Shown: positions 42,457 to 51,502, counted from the stretch's first letter. The stretch: DNA of 64,000 nt from Gluconacetobacter diazotrophicus PA1 5 (GCF_000067045.1 NC_010125.1:3698001-3762000), one strand, 5' to 3'. A program made the numbers and translations. The notes: generated from the letters alone by a model not told the origin.

Positions 42457-44517
42457 GTGGACGAGGCGCGGGATTATGCGGTGTACATGCTGGACGACGC
42501 GGGGCGGGTCACCACCTGGAACGTCGGCGCGCAGCGGCTGACGGGATATTCCGCGCGCGAGGTGCTGGGGCGGGTGGGCGGCCGCCTGTATTCCGAGGCC
42601 GAGCGGCGCGACGGCGTGCCGCAGCGGCTGCTGGCCGAGGCGCGCGAGGGCACGGTGGCGCGCGAGGGATGGCGCTATCGCAAGGACGGAAGCCCGTTCT
42701 GGGCGTCGGTCACGATCAACCCGGTCCGGGACGAGGCCGGGGCCCAGGTCGGCTTTGCCGTGAGCGTGCGCGACGACACCAAGCGCAAGACCGATGCCGA
42801 CCGGATCGCGCAGATGACGCGCAATCTGGACATCGCGCTGCAGAACATGTCGCACGGGCTGTGCCTGTTCGGTGCCGATGCGCGGCTGATCCTGGCCAAC
42901 GGGCGCTATGCCGAGATCTTCGGCCTGCCCGAGGGCGCGGCGAAGCCGGGCATGACCTACCGGGCGCTGCTGACGCTGGTCTATACCCGCCGGGGCCTGT
43001 CGGCCGAGGCCGTGCGGCGGCGGGTCGACGGCACGTTCGAGCGCCAGATGGCCCTGGTCCGCAGGCGGCGGGGCGGGACCTCGGTCCTGCATCCCCGGCC
43101 CGACATGGCGGTGCAGGTGCAGTACAGAATCATGGCCGACGGCGGATGGGTGGCGACCTACGAGGACATTACCGAACGGCTGAGGGCGGAAGCGCGCATC
43201 ACCTATCTGGCGCATCATGATTCGCTGACCGGGCTGGCCAACCGCGCCTGGTTCACCGAGGCGCTGGACCGCGCCCTGACGCTGGCGGCCAGCGGCACGC
43301 AGCGGGTGGCGGTGATCGGCATCGACCTGGACAAGTTCAAGGAGATCAACGACCAGCACGGCCATGCGGTGGGCGACCAGGTGCTGGTGACCCTGGCCGC
43401 GCGCATCCGTGACGTCCTGGAGGACGACGAACTGGTCGCCCGGCTGGGCGGCGACGAATTCGCCGCGGCCAAGCGGTTCGACGACATGGCCGAACTGAAC
43501 GCCTTCATCGGCCGGCTGGAGGAGTGCCTGTCGCAGCCCATCGGGGTGGACGGGTTCGAACTGCGGCCCAATGCCAGCATCGGCGTATCGCTGTACCCCC
43601 GCGACGCGGAAACGGTCGAGGCGCTGATGGGCGACGCGGACCTGGCGATGTATCGCGCCAAGGGGGCGTTGCGCGAGCATGTGTGCTTCTACGAGGCGGA
43701 GATGGACGAGGCGGCGCGCGACCGCCGCAGCCTGGTCGCGGCGTTGTGGGAGGCGGTGGACCACCATCAGTTCCATCTGCATTTCCAGGTGCAGAAACGC
43801 GTGGCCACCGGCGAGATCACCGGCTTCGAGGTGCTGCTGCGCTGGCACCACCCGGAACGCGGCTGGGTGGCGCCGATGGATTTCATTCCCCTGGCCGAGG
43901 AATGCGGCGCCATCCTGCCGATCGGCGAGTGGGTGCTGCGCCAGGCCTGCCGCGAGGCCGCCCGCTGGTCCCGCCCCTACCGGATCGCGGTCAACCTGTC
44001 GGCCGTGCAGCTGGGCGAGGACGGGCTGGCCGACATGGTGCGCGCGATCCTGGAGGAAACCGGCCTGGCCCCGTCGCGGCTGGAACTGGAGATTACCGAG
44101 ACCGCGATCATCGTGGACAAGCAGCAGTCGCTGCGCACGCTGCAGCGGATCAAGGCGCTGGGGGTGTCGATTTCGATCGACGATTTCGGCGTGGGCTATT
44201 CGTCGCTGGAAACGCTGCGGACCTTCCCCTTCGACAAGATCAAGATGGACCGCAGCTTCATGACCGAGATCGAGCGGTCGCCGGAATCGAAGGCGATCCT
44301 GCGCGCGATCCTGGCGCTGGGCCGCAGCCTGACCATTCCGGTCCTGGCCGAGGGCGTGGAGACGCAGGTCCAGCTCGACATCCTGCATGCCGAGGGCTGC
44401 ATCGAGGCCCAGGGATATCTGCTGGGCCGGCCGAAGCCGATGGAAATCGACGCCGAGCCGTACCGGCCGCTGGACGAGGACGGCTGGAGCGATTTGTCAT
44501 TTGAGAAAATCACATGA
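42457..44517 (+). CDS. PAS-PAS-GGDEF-EAL part of the split cyclic-di-GMP gene
   Basis: Open from a GTG at 42457 for 686 codons. Two PAS domains come first (YAVYMLDDAGRVTTWNVGAQ; LQNMSHGLCLFGADARLILA), then GGDEF with an intact RLGGDEFAA and then EAL with EVLLRWHHP, NLSAVQL, ELEITETAI, IDDFGVGYS and VLAEGVET. The EAL signature reads EVL, a variant found in active phosphodiesterases, so both catalytic activities look possible. Without the MHYT sensor, whether it is translated depends on an internal start or read-out from IS481. It should alter cyclic di-GMP if expressed. Confidence 0.8.
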   Translation: MDEARDYAVYMLDDAGRVTTWNVGAQRLTGYSAREVLGRVGGRLYSEAERRDGVPQRLLAEAREGTVAREGWRYRKDGSPFWASVTINPVRDEAGAQVGFAVSVRDDTKRKTDADRIAQMTRNLDIALQNMSHGLCLFGADARLILANGRYAEIFGLPEGAAKPGMTYRALLTLVYTRRGLSAEAVRRRVDGTFERQMALVRRRRGGTSVLHPRPDMAVQVQYRIMADGGWVATYEDITERLRAEARITYLAHHDSLTGLANRAWFTEALDRALTLAASGTQRVAVIGIDLDKFKEINDQHGHAVGDQVLVTLAARIRDVLEDDELVARLGGDEFAAAKRFDDMAELNAFIGRLEECLSQPIGVDGFELRPNASIGVSLYPRDAETVEALMGDADLAMYRAKGALREHVCFYEAEMDEAARDRRSLVAALWEAVDHHQFHLHFQVQKRVATGEITGFEVLLRWHHPERGWVAPMDFIPLAEECGAILPIGEWVLRQACREAARWSRPYRIAVNLSAVQLGEDGLADMVRAILEETGLAPSRLELEITETAIIVDKQQSLRTLQRIKALGVSISIDDFGVGYSSLETLRTFPFDKIKMDRSFMTEIERSPESKAILRAILALGRSLTIPVLAEGVETQVQLDILHAEGCIEAQGYLLGRPKPMEIDAEPYRPLDEDGWSDLSFEKIT

Positions 44518-44618
44518 ATTTCTCCAGTCTTTTGCTTTTCTGGTATCTTCACGTGACTAGCGTCAGGACAGCGTGCCGGCGCGCATGATCGGCATGGATG
44601 TCTGACCTTCCGGGTGGC

Positions 44619-44644
44619 GGGATGGGGCCATCCGGTCCCATCCC
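44619..44644. terminator. Hairpin between convergent genes
   Basis: GGGATGGG (44619-44626) pairs perfectly with CCCATCCC (44637-44644) around a 10-base loop. It lies between the ends of the GGDEF-EAL gene and the leftward cargo gene, so a bidirectional terminator is likely. There is no T run. Confidence 0.5.
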
Positions 44645-44680
44645 TGTTCGTCCATAGCCCGCCGGGGCGGAGGCAGCGGA

Positions 44681-45814
44681 CTACGCGGGAGAGCTTTCCG
44701 CTGTCAGCCTGTCCATGTATTGGGCGATCGAGACCGTTTCGATCCGGCGAATCCTGGCATGGGACCCCCACGGCCAGACACCCGACATGTCAACGGTGCA
44801 CGTGCCCGTCTTCCATTCGAGGATCGGCGATGGCACCTTGAAGACGAAATCGGAACCCGCTGCGAAATCGACCTTGATCTCGAGATTCGTGGCATCAAGC
44901 GGAATACCGGAAATGGTGTGCTGCTGGCCCCCGGGAACCGTGGTGGATTTTTCGCCGGGTCCTTCCGAGGCGCTGTTATATTTCACCTTGCATCGACCAA
45001 TATACGTACCGCCATGCTGGTTGTCGAAATTGACCGAGAAGGAATGAATGGGCTTGATCCATGTCGGCATGATGGTCCGGCCGTCGAACGAGGCGAACTG
45101 GAAAGACAGCGGGATCAGTGTTTTCGCGGCGGTGTTGTCCTGGGCCGGCCATAAATGGCTTTCGAAAGCCTTGGTTTCCTGAAACTCCTTGTAGGACCCT
45201 TTCAGGTTGCCCTGGACCGTTCCACCGCCGGTCATGGCCCGGATGCCATCGACCGATCCCGTCAGTGAAAAGGTGCTGGACTGGTTCAACGAGGCGATAT
45301 TCGCGCCGCCGATCGCCTCGTGGGTGTGCGTCACGACACCGAAGCCCTGCTGGATTCCCTTTCCGTCGGGCGTCGCGTAATTGATCGATTTCGCGATATC
45401 CAGTAGCTTGGCAAATCGATCGCGCAGGACGATCCCGAAATCATCGACCGAACGGCGCGAGACGAGCGTGGCGTTGGAGGAAATGCTGCCCTCCTTGGCG
45501 AATTCCCAACTGACCTTCAGCCCGGTATTGACTTTCATGCTGGTTGTCGGGTCCTGGTAGCCACCCGCAAAATCGACGTCCGTCTGCTGGCGCCGTACGG
45601 ACGAATCGTTGACCGCCCAGTTCTCGGAGGCCGGCAGGTCGGTAATCTTGAGGTCCGACAGCGTGGTGACCTGGCTGAAGATCCCGGTGTCCGGATCGAT
45701 GGTTCCGACGGCCCCCGGCTGGACACCGGGATTCAGGGACCAGTTTCCCCACGCATACAGGTTGGTCCGGCGAATGATGTTCGTCAGGACGATATTCCAG
45801 TTTTTCGTATCCAT
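44681..45814 (-). CDS. Unrecognised prophage cargo protein, 377 residues
   Basis: I cannot place this protein. It starts at the ATG at 45814 (MDTKNWNIVLTNIIRRTNLY), has no signal peptide or membrane helix, and is rich in serine, threonine, glycine and aromatic residues, as in beta-sandwich proteins. The middle has NYATPDGKGIQQGFGVVTHT, the C-terminal third has GGTYIGRCKVKYNSASEGPG and HTISGIPLDATNLEIKVDFA, loosely like the C-terminal beta-sandwich of pore-forming cytolysins, a weak resemblance. It is on the opposite strand to the phage late genes and visibly less GC-rich, so a lysogen-expressed cargo (moron) gene is likely. Toxin, defence or effector roles are open. Confidence 0.6.
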   Translation of the reverse strand: MDTKNWNIVLTNIIRRTNLYAWGNWSLNPGVQPGAVGTIDPDTGIFSQVTTLSDLKITDLPASENWAVNDSSVRRQQTDVDFAGGYQDPTTSMKVNTGLKVSWEFAKEGSISSNATLVSRRSVDDFGIVLRDRFAKLLDIAKSINYATPDGKGIQQGFGVVTHTHEAIGGANIASLNQSSTFSLTGSVDGIRAMTGGGTVQGNLKGSYKEFQETKAFESHLWPAQDNTAAKTLIPLSFQFASFDGRTIMPTWIKPIHSFSVNFDNQHGGTYIGRCKVKYNSASEGPGEKSTTVPGGQQHTISGIPLDATNLEIKVDFAAGSDFVFKVPSPILEWKTGTCTVDMSGVWPWGSHARIRRIETVSIAQYMDRLTAESSPA

Positions 45815-46189
45815 GTTTCCACTCTGATTCAGACGCATCCACCCGCTGAACGGGGTGAATAAAAGACAGGTGCGGAGCGTGCCGTGACAGCGTTCCGGGG
45901 CGAAGACTTGGTCCCGATATGTTTATTTTTTATTAAAATAATCGGAATGACCGGAATGGATCGATCCGGTTACGGCATGCATATTTTCGATATCGCATTG
46001 AATGGCGGGATTGACTTGCACGCCGTGCGAACGACCTGATCGTGCCGGGTCTCGTTCCTGCCGATTTGTGCGGCCAGGAATAAAAAACACACCATCCCCA
46101 CCCGCGTGCCCTTGCGGCTGGAATAAGGATATCCGCGTGGCCGGGCCGCGCGATATGGTCCCCCAGGACACGGAGGTTCGGGGGAGGGG
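45815..46189. other. Promoter-bearing gap between the cargo gene and the terminase genes
   Basis: About 375 bases without a convincing gene. An AT-rich block at 45915-45955 stands out in this GC-rich DNA and could hold the promoter of the leftward cargo gene. GGGGGAGGGG just before 46190 is the terminase ribosome site. Confidence 0.5.
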
Positions 46190-46744
46190 ATGGTGCCGGA
46201 TACGGGGGACGATGCGCATGCCGGCGACGCGGGGGACGATGCCGCGGCCATGCCGAAGCTGACGCCGAGGCAGGAACGGTTCGTTACGGAATATCTGGTC
46301 GACCTGAACGGGAAGCAGGCGGCGCTGCGTACCGGCTATGGGCCCGTCGGCGCGCAGCAGCACGCGGCGCGGATGCTGGCGATGCCGCAGGTGAGGGCGG
46401 CGGTGGACCGGGGGAAGGCGGCGCGGCGCGAGCGGACGAAAGTCACGCAGGATCAGGTGATTTCCGAACTGATGCGCATGGCGTTCTATGACGTGGGCGC
46501 GATCGCGGGGCATCGGCTGGAGGGGCCGGAGGACATCGCGACCCTGCCGGATGCGGTGCGCGGCGCCATTGCCGGCTGGTCGTGGGACAAGGCGGGACAT
46601 TTCGTCGTGCGCCTGGTGCCGCGCACGCCCAGCCTGGATCTGCTGGCGCGGCACCTAGGCCTGCTGAAGGACGTGCGCCAGCATCTGGGCCGCGACGGAC
46701 AGCCGGTCGATCCGCCGGCGCTGTATACGGTTCTGGTCCGCTAA
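46190..46744 (+). CDS. Phage terminase small subunit
   Basis: A 184-residue protein. PKLTPRQERFVTEYLVDLNG and KQAALRTGYGPVGAQQHAAR is the small-terminase DNA-binding region (terminase_2 type), followed by RERTKVTQDQVISELMRMAF. It recognises the packaging site and loads the large subunit. ATG at 46190 has a strong purine-rich site; an ATG at 46250 directly before the conserved region is possible. Confidence 0.87.
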   Translation: MVPDTGDDAHAGDAGDDAAAMPKLTPRQERFVTEYLVDLNGKQAALRTGYGPVGAQQHAARMLAMPQVRAAVDRGKAARRERTKVTQDQVISELMRMAFYDVGAIAGHRLEGPEDIATLPDAVRGAIAGWSWDKAGHFVVRLVPRTPSLDLLARHLGLLKDVRQHLGRDGQPVDPPALYTVLVR

Positions 46745-46824
46745 CAGGCCGATCACAAAACGGGTTTTCTGAAACTGTTCCGGTCGGGCGTGGGCCCGTC
46801 CGGGCGTGGGGGGAGTGTGTACGC

Positions 46825-47049
46825 ATGCGACAGCACAAAGTGATGGCGGAAACCGGGCGCGTGCCGGGCGAGGACGACGAATTCGGCGTGGCGCCGCTGG
46901 CCGAGGTGAATGGCGGCGCGGCGCATCCCGACCGCACTGCGCCCGCGCGGGTCCTGAAGGACGATGAGCGTGCGGCGCCCGCCACGGGGCGGCCGCGCGG
47001 CGGGCGCATGCCGGCGTCGGCCAAGCCCGATCACGGGCCGCATCGCTAG
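46825..47049 (+). CDS. Small phage hypothetical protein, 74 residues
   Basis: Begins MRQHKVMAETGRVPGEDDEF and is mostly charged, proline- and arginine-rich, without a recognised domain. GGGGGAG precedes the ATG. It sits between the terminase genes, where small accessory proteins are common. Codon periodicity is weak, so it is only probable. Confidence 0.5.
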   Translation: MRQHKVMAETGRVPGEDDEFGVAPLAEVNGGAAHPDRTAPARVLKDDERAAPATGRPRGGRMPASAKPDHGPHR

Positions 47050-47074
47050 GCCGGTCTTTCCCGGGGGGGGCGGC

Positions 47075-48568
47075 ATGGCCGCGCTGCATTACAACCGCGA
47101 GTCCGTGCCGACGATCCGGCGGTTCATGGAATCCGACGCCTTCATCCGGGGGCTGATGGGGCCGTTCGGGTCGGGGAAGAGTTCGGGCTGCGTCTGGGAC
47201 ATCGTGGTGCGGGGGCTGCGGCAGGCGCCGGGCCCCGACGGGGTGCGGCGGTCGCGCTGGGCGGTGATCCGCAATTCGTACCGCCAATTGGAGGATACGA
47301 CGATCCGCACCGTCCACCAATGGTTTCCGCCCGCGCGGTTCGGCCGGTGGAAGCCGACGGACCATTCCTATGTCATCAACCGGATGGTGGCGGAGGGGGA
47401 CGAGAAGCCGGCGGAGATCGAACTGCTGTTCCGTGCGCTGGACCGGCCGGACCAGGTGGGCAACCTGCTGTCGCTGGAACTGACGGGTGCCTGGGTGAAC
47501 GAGGCGCGTGAGGTGCCGTGGGCGATCGTCGAGGCCGTGCAGGGGCGCGTGGGCCGCTATCCCGCCCGGCGGGACGGGGGCGCCACCTGGTCGGGCGTGC
47601 TGATGGACACCAACCCGCCGGATGCGGAATCGGACTGGTACCGGTTCTTCGAGGAAAAGGACCACTCGGCGGCGGTGGACGCCATGGCGGCGATCGTGCC
47701 CGGGATGACGGTGGACCGCTTCGCGCGGATCTTCAGGCAGCCCGGCGGGCGGGCGGAGGCGGCCGAGAATTTGGACAACCTGCCGCCGGCCTATTACCAG
47801 CGGCTGGCGGTCGGGAAAAGCGACGAGTGGATCAAGGTCTATATCGACGGCGATTACGGATTCGTCATGGAGGGGCGGCCGGTCTTCGGGGAATATAGCG
47901 ACGGGTTCCATTGCCGCGACTGCCGCACGGTGCCGGCGCTGCCGGTCTATCGCGGGTGGGATTTCGGGCTGACCCCGGCCTGCGTGTTCAGCCAGATGCT
48001 GCCGTCCGGCCAGTGGATCGTGGTGGACGAGCTGGTGTCCAGCGCCATGGGGATCGAACGCTTCGCGGACGTGGTGGCGCGGCATTCGGCGCAGCATTTT
48101 CCGAAGACCCGCTTCGTCGATGTCGGCGATCCGGCGGGGATGCAGCGGGCGCAGACCGACGAGCGGACCTGTTTCGAGATCCTGCACGCCAGGGGGATCG
48201 CCATCGAGCCGGGGATGCAGACGCTGGCGATCCGGCTGGAGAGCGTGCGCCGGCCGCTGCGCACGCTGCTGGACGGGGCGGAGCCGGGATTCGTGCTGCA
48301 TCCGCGCTGCGCCACGCTGCGCCGGGCGCTGATGGGCGGATACCAGTACCGGCGCATGCAGGTCAGCGGCGAACGCTATGCCGACCGGCCGGAAAAGAAC
48401 CGGTGGTCGCATGTGATGGATGCGCTGCAATACGCGGCGACGCGCCTGTTCGGCGCCGAGCTGCGTGGGGCCGGGGCGGGGATCGACGACGGCGCCGGCG
48501 GCGAAATGGACGGGTTCCAGATGCATTCGGACGACGACCGGACGCGATCGAACATTACGGGGTATTGA
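47075..48568 (+). CDS. Phage terminase large subunit
   Basis: A 497-residue packaging motor. Walker A is GPFGSGKSS (about residues 29-37), Walker B-like LELTGAWVNEAREV with the catalytic acidic residue (about 140), and the C-terminal RNase H-like nuclease is suggested by YRGWDFGLTPACVFSQML, RFVDVGDPAGMQRAQTDERT and RWSHVMDALQYAATRLF. It cuts concatemers and drives DNA into the prohead. The G-run before 47075 serves as ribosome site. Confidence 0.93.
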   Translation: MAALHYNRESVPTIRRFMESDAFIRGLMGPFGSGKSSGCVWDIVVRGLRQAPGPDGVRRSRWAVIRNSYRQLEDTTIRTVHQWFPPARFGRWKPTDHSYVINRMVAEGDEKPAEIELLFRALDRPDQVGNLLSLELTGAWVNEAREVPWAIVEAVQGRVGRYPARRDGGATWSGVLMDTNPPDAESDWYRFFEEKDHSAAVDAMAAIVPGMTVDRFARIFRQPGGRAEAAENLDNLPPAYYQRLAVGKSDEWIKVYIDGDYGFVMEGRPVFGEYSDGFHCRDCRTVPALPVYRGWDFGLTPACVFSQMLPSGQWIVVDELVSSAMGIERFADVVARHSAQHFPKTRFVDVGDPAGMQRAQTDERTCFEILHARGIAIEPGMQTLAIRLESVRRPLRTLLDGAEPGFVLHPRCATLRRALMGGYQYRRMQVSGERYADRPEKNRWSHVMDALQYAATRLFGAELRGAGAGIDDGAGGEMDGFQMHSDDDRTRSNITGY

Positions 48569-48569
48569 A

Positions 48570-48815
48570 ATGCCAGGACTGGTGATTCCCGCGCATGTCG
48601 CCGCGACGCGGCGGACGTGCCGCCTCTGCCGCCATCATGGCGTCGAGGGGCATGACGTCGTCTGCCGGCGCTATCCGCCGCAGGTGACGGTGGTGCTGGT
48701 GCCGCAGGCCGCGCCGCGCGTGGGGCAACTGGCGCCGCAGCCCTTCGCCACCTTTCCCCCGGTGGTGCCCGAGCATGTGTGCGGCGAATTCGCGCCCGGC
48801 GGGGTGGCGCCATGA
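48570..48815 (+). CDS. Small phage protein with paired cysteines
   Basis: An 81-residue protein. TRRTCRLCRHHGVEGHDVVC and a later VCGEF give four cysteines and histidines suited to zinc binding. It starts right after the large terminase stop and overlaps the portal start by four bases (ATGA). Function unknown. Confidence 0.65.
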   Translation: MPGLVIPAHVAATRRTCRLCRHHGVEGHDVVCRRYPPQVTVVLVPQAAPRVGQLAPQPFATFPPVVPEHVCGEFAPGGVAP

Positions 48816-51502
48816 GCGCGGCCGAGGCAGAGGGCCCCGATAGCGGCCCCGACGCGGCGCTGGTGGAGCGGCTGCGCCGCTGGATCGACAGTCCGAACAT
48901 CGCGGAGGAACTGGACGATGCCGTGCGCGGGCGGGTGGCGGACCGGGTGGCGCGGGACTGGCGCGCCGACGATGCCAGCCGGGCCGAGTGGAAGGAGCAG
49001 TACCGCCGCTGGCTGGACGTGGCGCAGCAGGTGAGCGAGCCCAAGACCTATCCGTGGCCGGGGGCGTCGAACGTCATCTATCCGCTGCTGACCATCGCGG
49101 CCGTGCAGTTCGCGGCCCGGGCCTATCCGGGCATCGTGCGCGATCGCGACGTGGTGCGCGGCACGGTGGTGGGCGATGATTCCGGGGTGCCGGCGCCCCC
49201 TCTGGCGGTGGCGGCCGGCGGGCCGGCCTGGCTGGTGCCGCCGGGGGCCAAGCGGACCCGGGCGAATGCGATCGGCCGGCACATGAGCTGGCAGTTGCTG
49301 AACGAGATGGAGGACTGGGAGGAGCAGACCGACAAGCTGCTGCTGAAACTGTCCATTGTCGGCACGATGTTCCGCAAGACCTATTTCGACCCCGGCCTGC
49401 AGCGCAATGTCAGCGAGACGGTGGACCCGCTGCGGCTGTGCATCGACTACAACGCCAAATCCTTCGCCGCCGCGCCGCGCATCACCGAGGAGATCGACCT
49501 GTATCCGTGGGAGGTCGAGGAGAAGATCCGTGCCGGCCTGTTTCTGGACGACGAGTACGGGTGCAACCACGATGCGGGCGACGACGAGGATGCGCCGGTC
49601 ACGTTCCTGGAGCAGCATCGCCGCTACGATCTGGATGGCGACGGCTATGCCGAGCCGTACATCGTGACCATCGCGCGGGATTCCGGCCGGCTGGCGCGCA
49701 TCGTCGCGGGGTTCGAGTCCGAGGGCGTGATCTTCGGCGCCGCCGACCACCGCATTCGCCGGATCGACGCGGTGGCGTACTACACCAAGTTTCCCTTCAT
49801 CCCGTCGCCGGACTCCGCGATCTACGATATCGGGTTCGGCACGCTGCTGCATCCGCTGAACGCGGCGGTGAACACCAGCCTGAACCAGATGTTCGACGCG
49901 GCGCACCTGGCCAATGCGGGGGGCGGGTTCATCGGGTCCGGCATGTCGCTGAACAGCGGGTCGGTGCGCTTCCAGATCGGCGAATACAAGGTGGTGAACA
50001 CGCCCGGCGCGACGCTGCGCGAAAACCTGGTGCCGATGCAGTTTTCCGGGCCGAATCCGGTGCTGTTCCAGCTTCTGGGCTTCCTGGTCGATGCGGGGCG
50101 GGAGATCGCCTCGGTCAAGGATATCCTGTCCGGCGCCATGCCGGGGGGCAACGTGCCGGGCGTGCTGGGGCTGGCGGTGATCCAGCAGGGGCTGAAGGTG
50201 TTCAGCGCCATCTTCAAGCGCATCCATCGCAGCCTGGGCATGGAATTTCGCAAGCTGTACCGGCTGAACCGGATCTATCTGCCCGACGAGGCGGGGTTTC
50301 GCGCCGGGGCGGAGTATTTCCGCGTCACCCGTGCCGATTACGAGCAGGGCAGCGGGGTGGAGCCGGTGTCGGACCCGGAAGTCGTCACCGACATGCAGCA
50401 ACTGGCGCGGGCCAATTTCCTGCTGTCGTTCAAGGACGACCCGTGGTGCGACGGGCATGAGATCCGCCGTCGCGCGTTCGAGGCCGCGGCGATCGGCGAC
50501 ATCGACCAGGTGCTGCGCGCCCAGCCGGCCCCGGACCTGGCAGCGATCGGCCAGGCCGCCGAGGTGCAGCGCCGCGCCCGGCGCGACGCGCGGGAGATGG
50601 AGATCCGCGCCGACCAGCAGAAGGTGCAGCAGGTGTCCACGCTGGCCGATGCGATCCTGCACCTGGCGCAGGCCCGCCGCGTGGAGGGCGAGACGGGAGG
50701 AAACGGGGCGGGAGGAAACGGGGAGGGAGATGGCGAACTGGCGTGGCTGGAACGCCAGGGTTTCGGAACTGGATGGGGAGGGAGAGCATGGACCACGAGA
50801 CGGAGTGCGGCGCTGGAGGCGGCGCGGGCGCGGCGGCTGGAAGTGCTGGGGGATTTGGGCGAGGACTCGTTCCGGGCGTGGCGCCACCATCCGGTGAGCC
50901 GGGCGGTGCTGCGGTTCCTGGAGGATTACCGCGATAGCGTGGAGCAGCGGATGCTGGGGCAGTGGCGGGCCGGGACCGCCAACCCTGGCGCAGGAGCACG
51001 AGGCGCGCGGCCGCGCCGCCGTCGCGGGCGAGATCGCGGCGCTGCAATGGGCCGAGATGGCGGCATTCTATGGTGGGGGAGGCGCGTGATGCGCGAGGGG
51101 CGGATCCTGAAATTCGACCAGCAGGAATACGTGATGTCCGACTGGGACGGCGTGAACCGGGCGGGGTACGTGCCGCTGGACGACAAGATCCTGGTGCTGG
51201 CGGACGTGCATGCGGACATGACCAGCGGCGCGGTGCAACTGCCGGCGGAGTATGTCGAACGGCAGACGCTGGCCGCCGAGCACGGCACGGTGATCGCGGT
51301 CGGCCCGGCGGCGTTCCGCTGGAACGATGACGGCACGCGGCAATGGGTGGGGCAGGTGCCCGCGCCGGGGGACCGCGTTTATTTCGAGCGCTATGCCGGC
51401 CAGTTGCTGAAGGGCGAGGACGGGCTGCTGTACCGGCTGATGTCGCAGCGCTGCATTGCGGCGATCGGTACGGCGGCGGACGGGAAAGGAGAAGGGGCAT
51501 GA
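48812..51502 (+). CDS. Phage portal protein, frame running on into two further genes
   Basis: The first about 640 residues are the portal: WKEQYRRWLDVAQQVSEPKT, YPWPGASNVIYPLLTIAAVQ, FGTLLHPLNAAVNTSLNQMF and LKVFSAIFKRIHRSLGMEFR, a 12-mer ring at one capsid vertex through which DNA passes. The open frame then continues through a frameshifted small gene and into a GroES-like protein, ending at 51502 (897 residues). I think this long fusion is produced by single-base changes near 50807 and 50985 and is not a natural protein. The native portal end is unclear, near 50.7 kb. A 15-base direct repeat (GGGAGGAAACGGGG) lies at 50695-50724. Confidence 0.8.
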   Translation: MSAAEAEGPDSGPDAALVERLRRWIDSPNIAEELDDAVRGRVADRVARDWRADDASRAEWKEQYRRWLDVAQQVSEPKTYPWPGASNVIYPLLTIAAVQFAARAYPGIVRDRDVVRGTVVGDDSGVPAPPLAVAAGGPAWLVPPGAKRTRANAIGRHMSWQLLNEMEDWEEQTDKLLLKLSIVGTMFRKTYFDPGLQRNVSETVDPLRLCIDYNAKSFAAAPRITEEIDLYPWEVEEKIRAGLFLDDEYGCNHDAGDDEDAPVTFLEQHRRYDLDGDGYAEPYIVTIARDSGRLARIVAGFESEGVIFGAADHRIRRIDAVAYYTKFPFIPSPDSAIYDIGFGTLLHPLNAAVNTSLNQMFDAAHLANAGGGFIGSGMSLNSGSVRFQIGEYKVVNTPGATLRENLVPMQFSGPNPVLFQLLGFLVDAGREIASVKDILSGAMPGGNVPGVLGLAVIQQGLKVFSAIFKRIHRSLGMEFRKLYRLNRIYLPDEAGFRAGAEYFRVTRADYEQGSGVEPVSDPEVVTDMQQLARANFLLSFKDDPWCDGHEIRRRAFEAAAIGDIDQVLRAQPAPDLAAIGQAAEVQRRARRDAREMEIRADQQKVQQVSTLADAILHLAQARRVEGETGGNGAGGNGEGDGELAWLERQGFGTGWGGRAWTTRRSAALEAARARRLEVLGDLGEDSFRAWRHHPVSRAVLRFLEDYRDSVEQRMLGQWRAGTANPGAGARGARPRRRRGRDRGAAMGRDGGILWWGRRVMREGRILKFDQQEYVMSDWDGVNRAGYVPLDDKILVLADVHADMTSGAVQLPAEYVERQTLAAEHGTVIAVGPAAFRWNDDGTRQWVGQVPAPGDRVYFERYAGQLLKGEDGLLYRLMSQRCIAAIGTAADGKGEGA
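50730..51089 (+). pseudogene. Small phage gene after the portal, frame broken twice
   Basis: GGGAGGGAG precedes an ATG at 50730. Coding runs as MANWRGWNARVSELDGEGEH in one frame, then AALEAARARRLEVLGDLGED and FRAWRHHPVSRAVLRFLEDY in the next frame, and finally LAQEHEARGRAAVAGEIAAL ending AAFYGGGGA with TGA at 51087-51089 in the first frame again. One lost base near 50807 and one extra C at 50983-50985 explain this. Small proteins of this type follow portals in related phages; function unknown. Confidence 0.6.
51089..51502 (+). CDS. GroES-like co-chaperonin of the prophage
   Basis: A 137-residue protein beginning at an ATG that overlaps the preceding TGA. YVPLDDKILVLADVHADMTS, GAVQLPAEYVERQ, AEHGTVIAVGPAAF and PGDRVYFERYAGQLLKGEDG followed by LLYRLM are the GroES/Cpn10 landmarks: mobile loop, roof and beta-barrel core. 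It would cap host GroEL, probably to help capsid folding, like T4 gp31. In the sequence as given it is in frame with the portal and may be annotated as its C-terminus. Confidence 0.75.
   Translation: MREGRILKFDQQEYVMSDWDGVNRAGYVPLDDKILVLADVHADMTSGAVQLPAEYVERQTLAAEHGTVIAVGPAAFRWNDDGTRQWVGQVPAPGDRVYFERYAGQLLKGEDGLLYRLMSQRCIAAIGTAADGKGEGA

Noticed and set aside
44681-45814. Bacterial gasdermin
   Set aside because: Length and conserved positions do not fit and no protease partner gene is adjacent.
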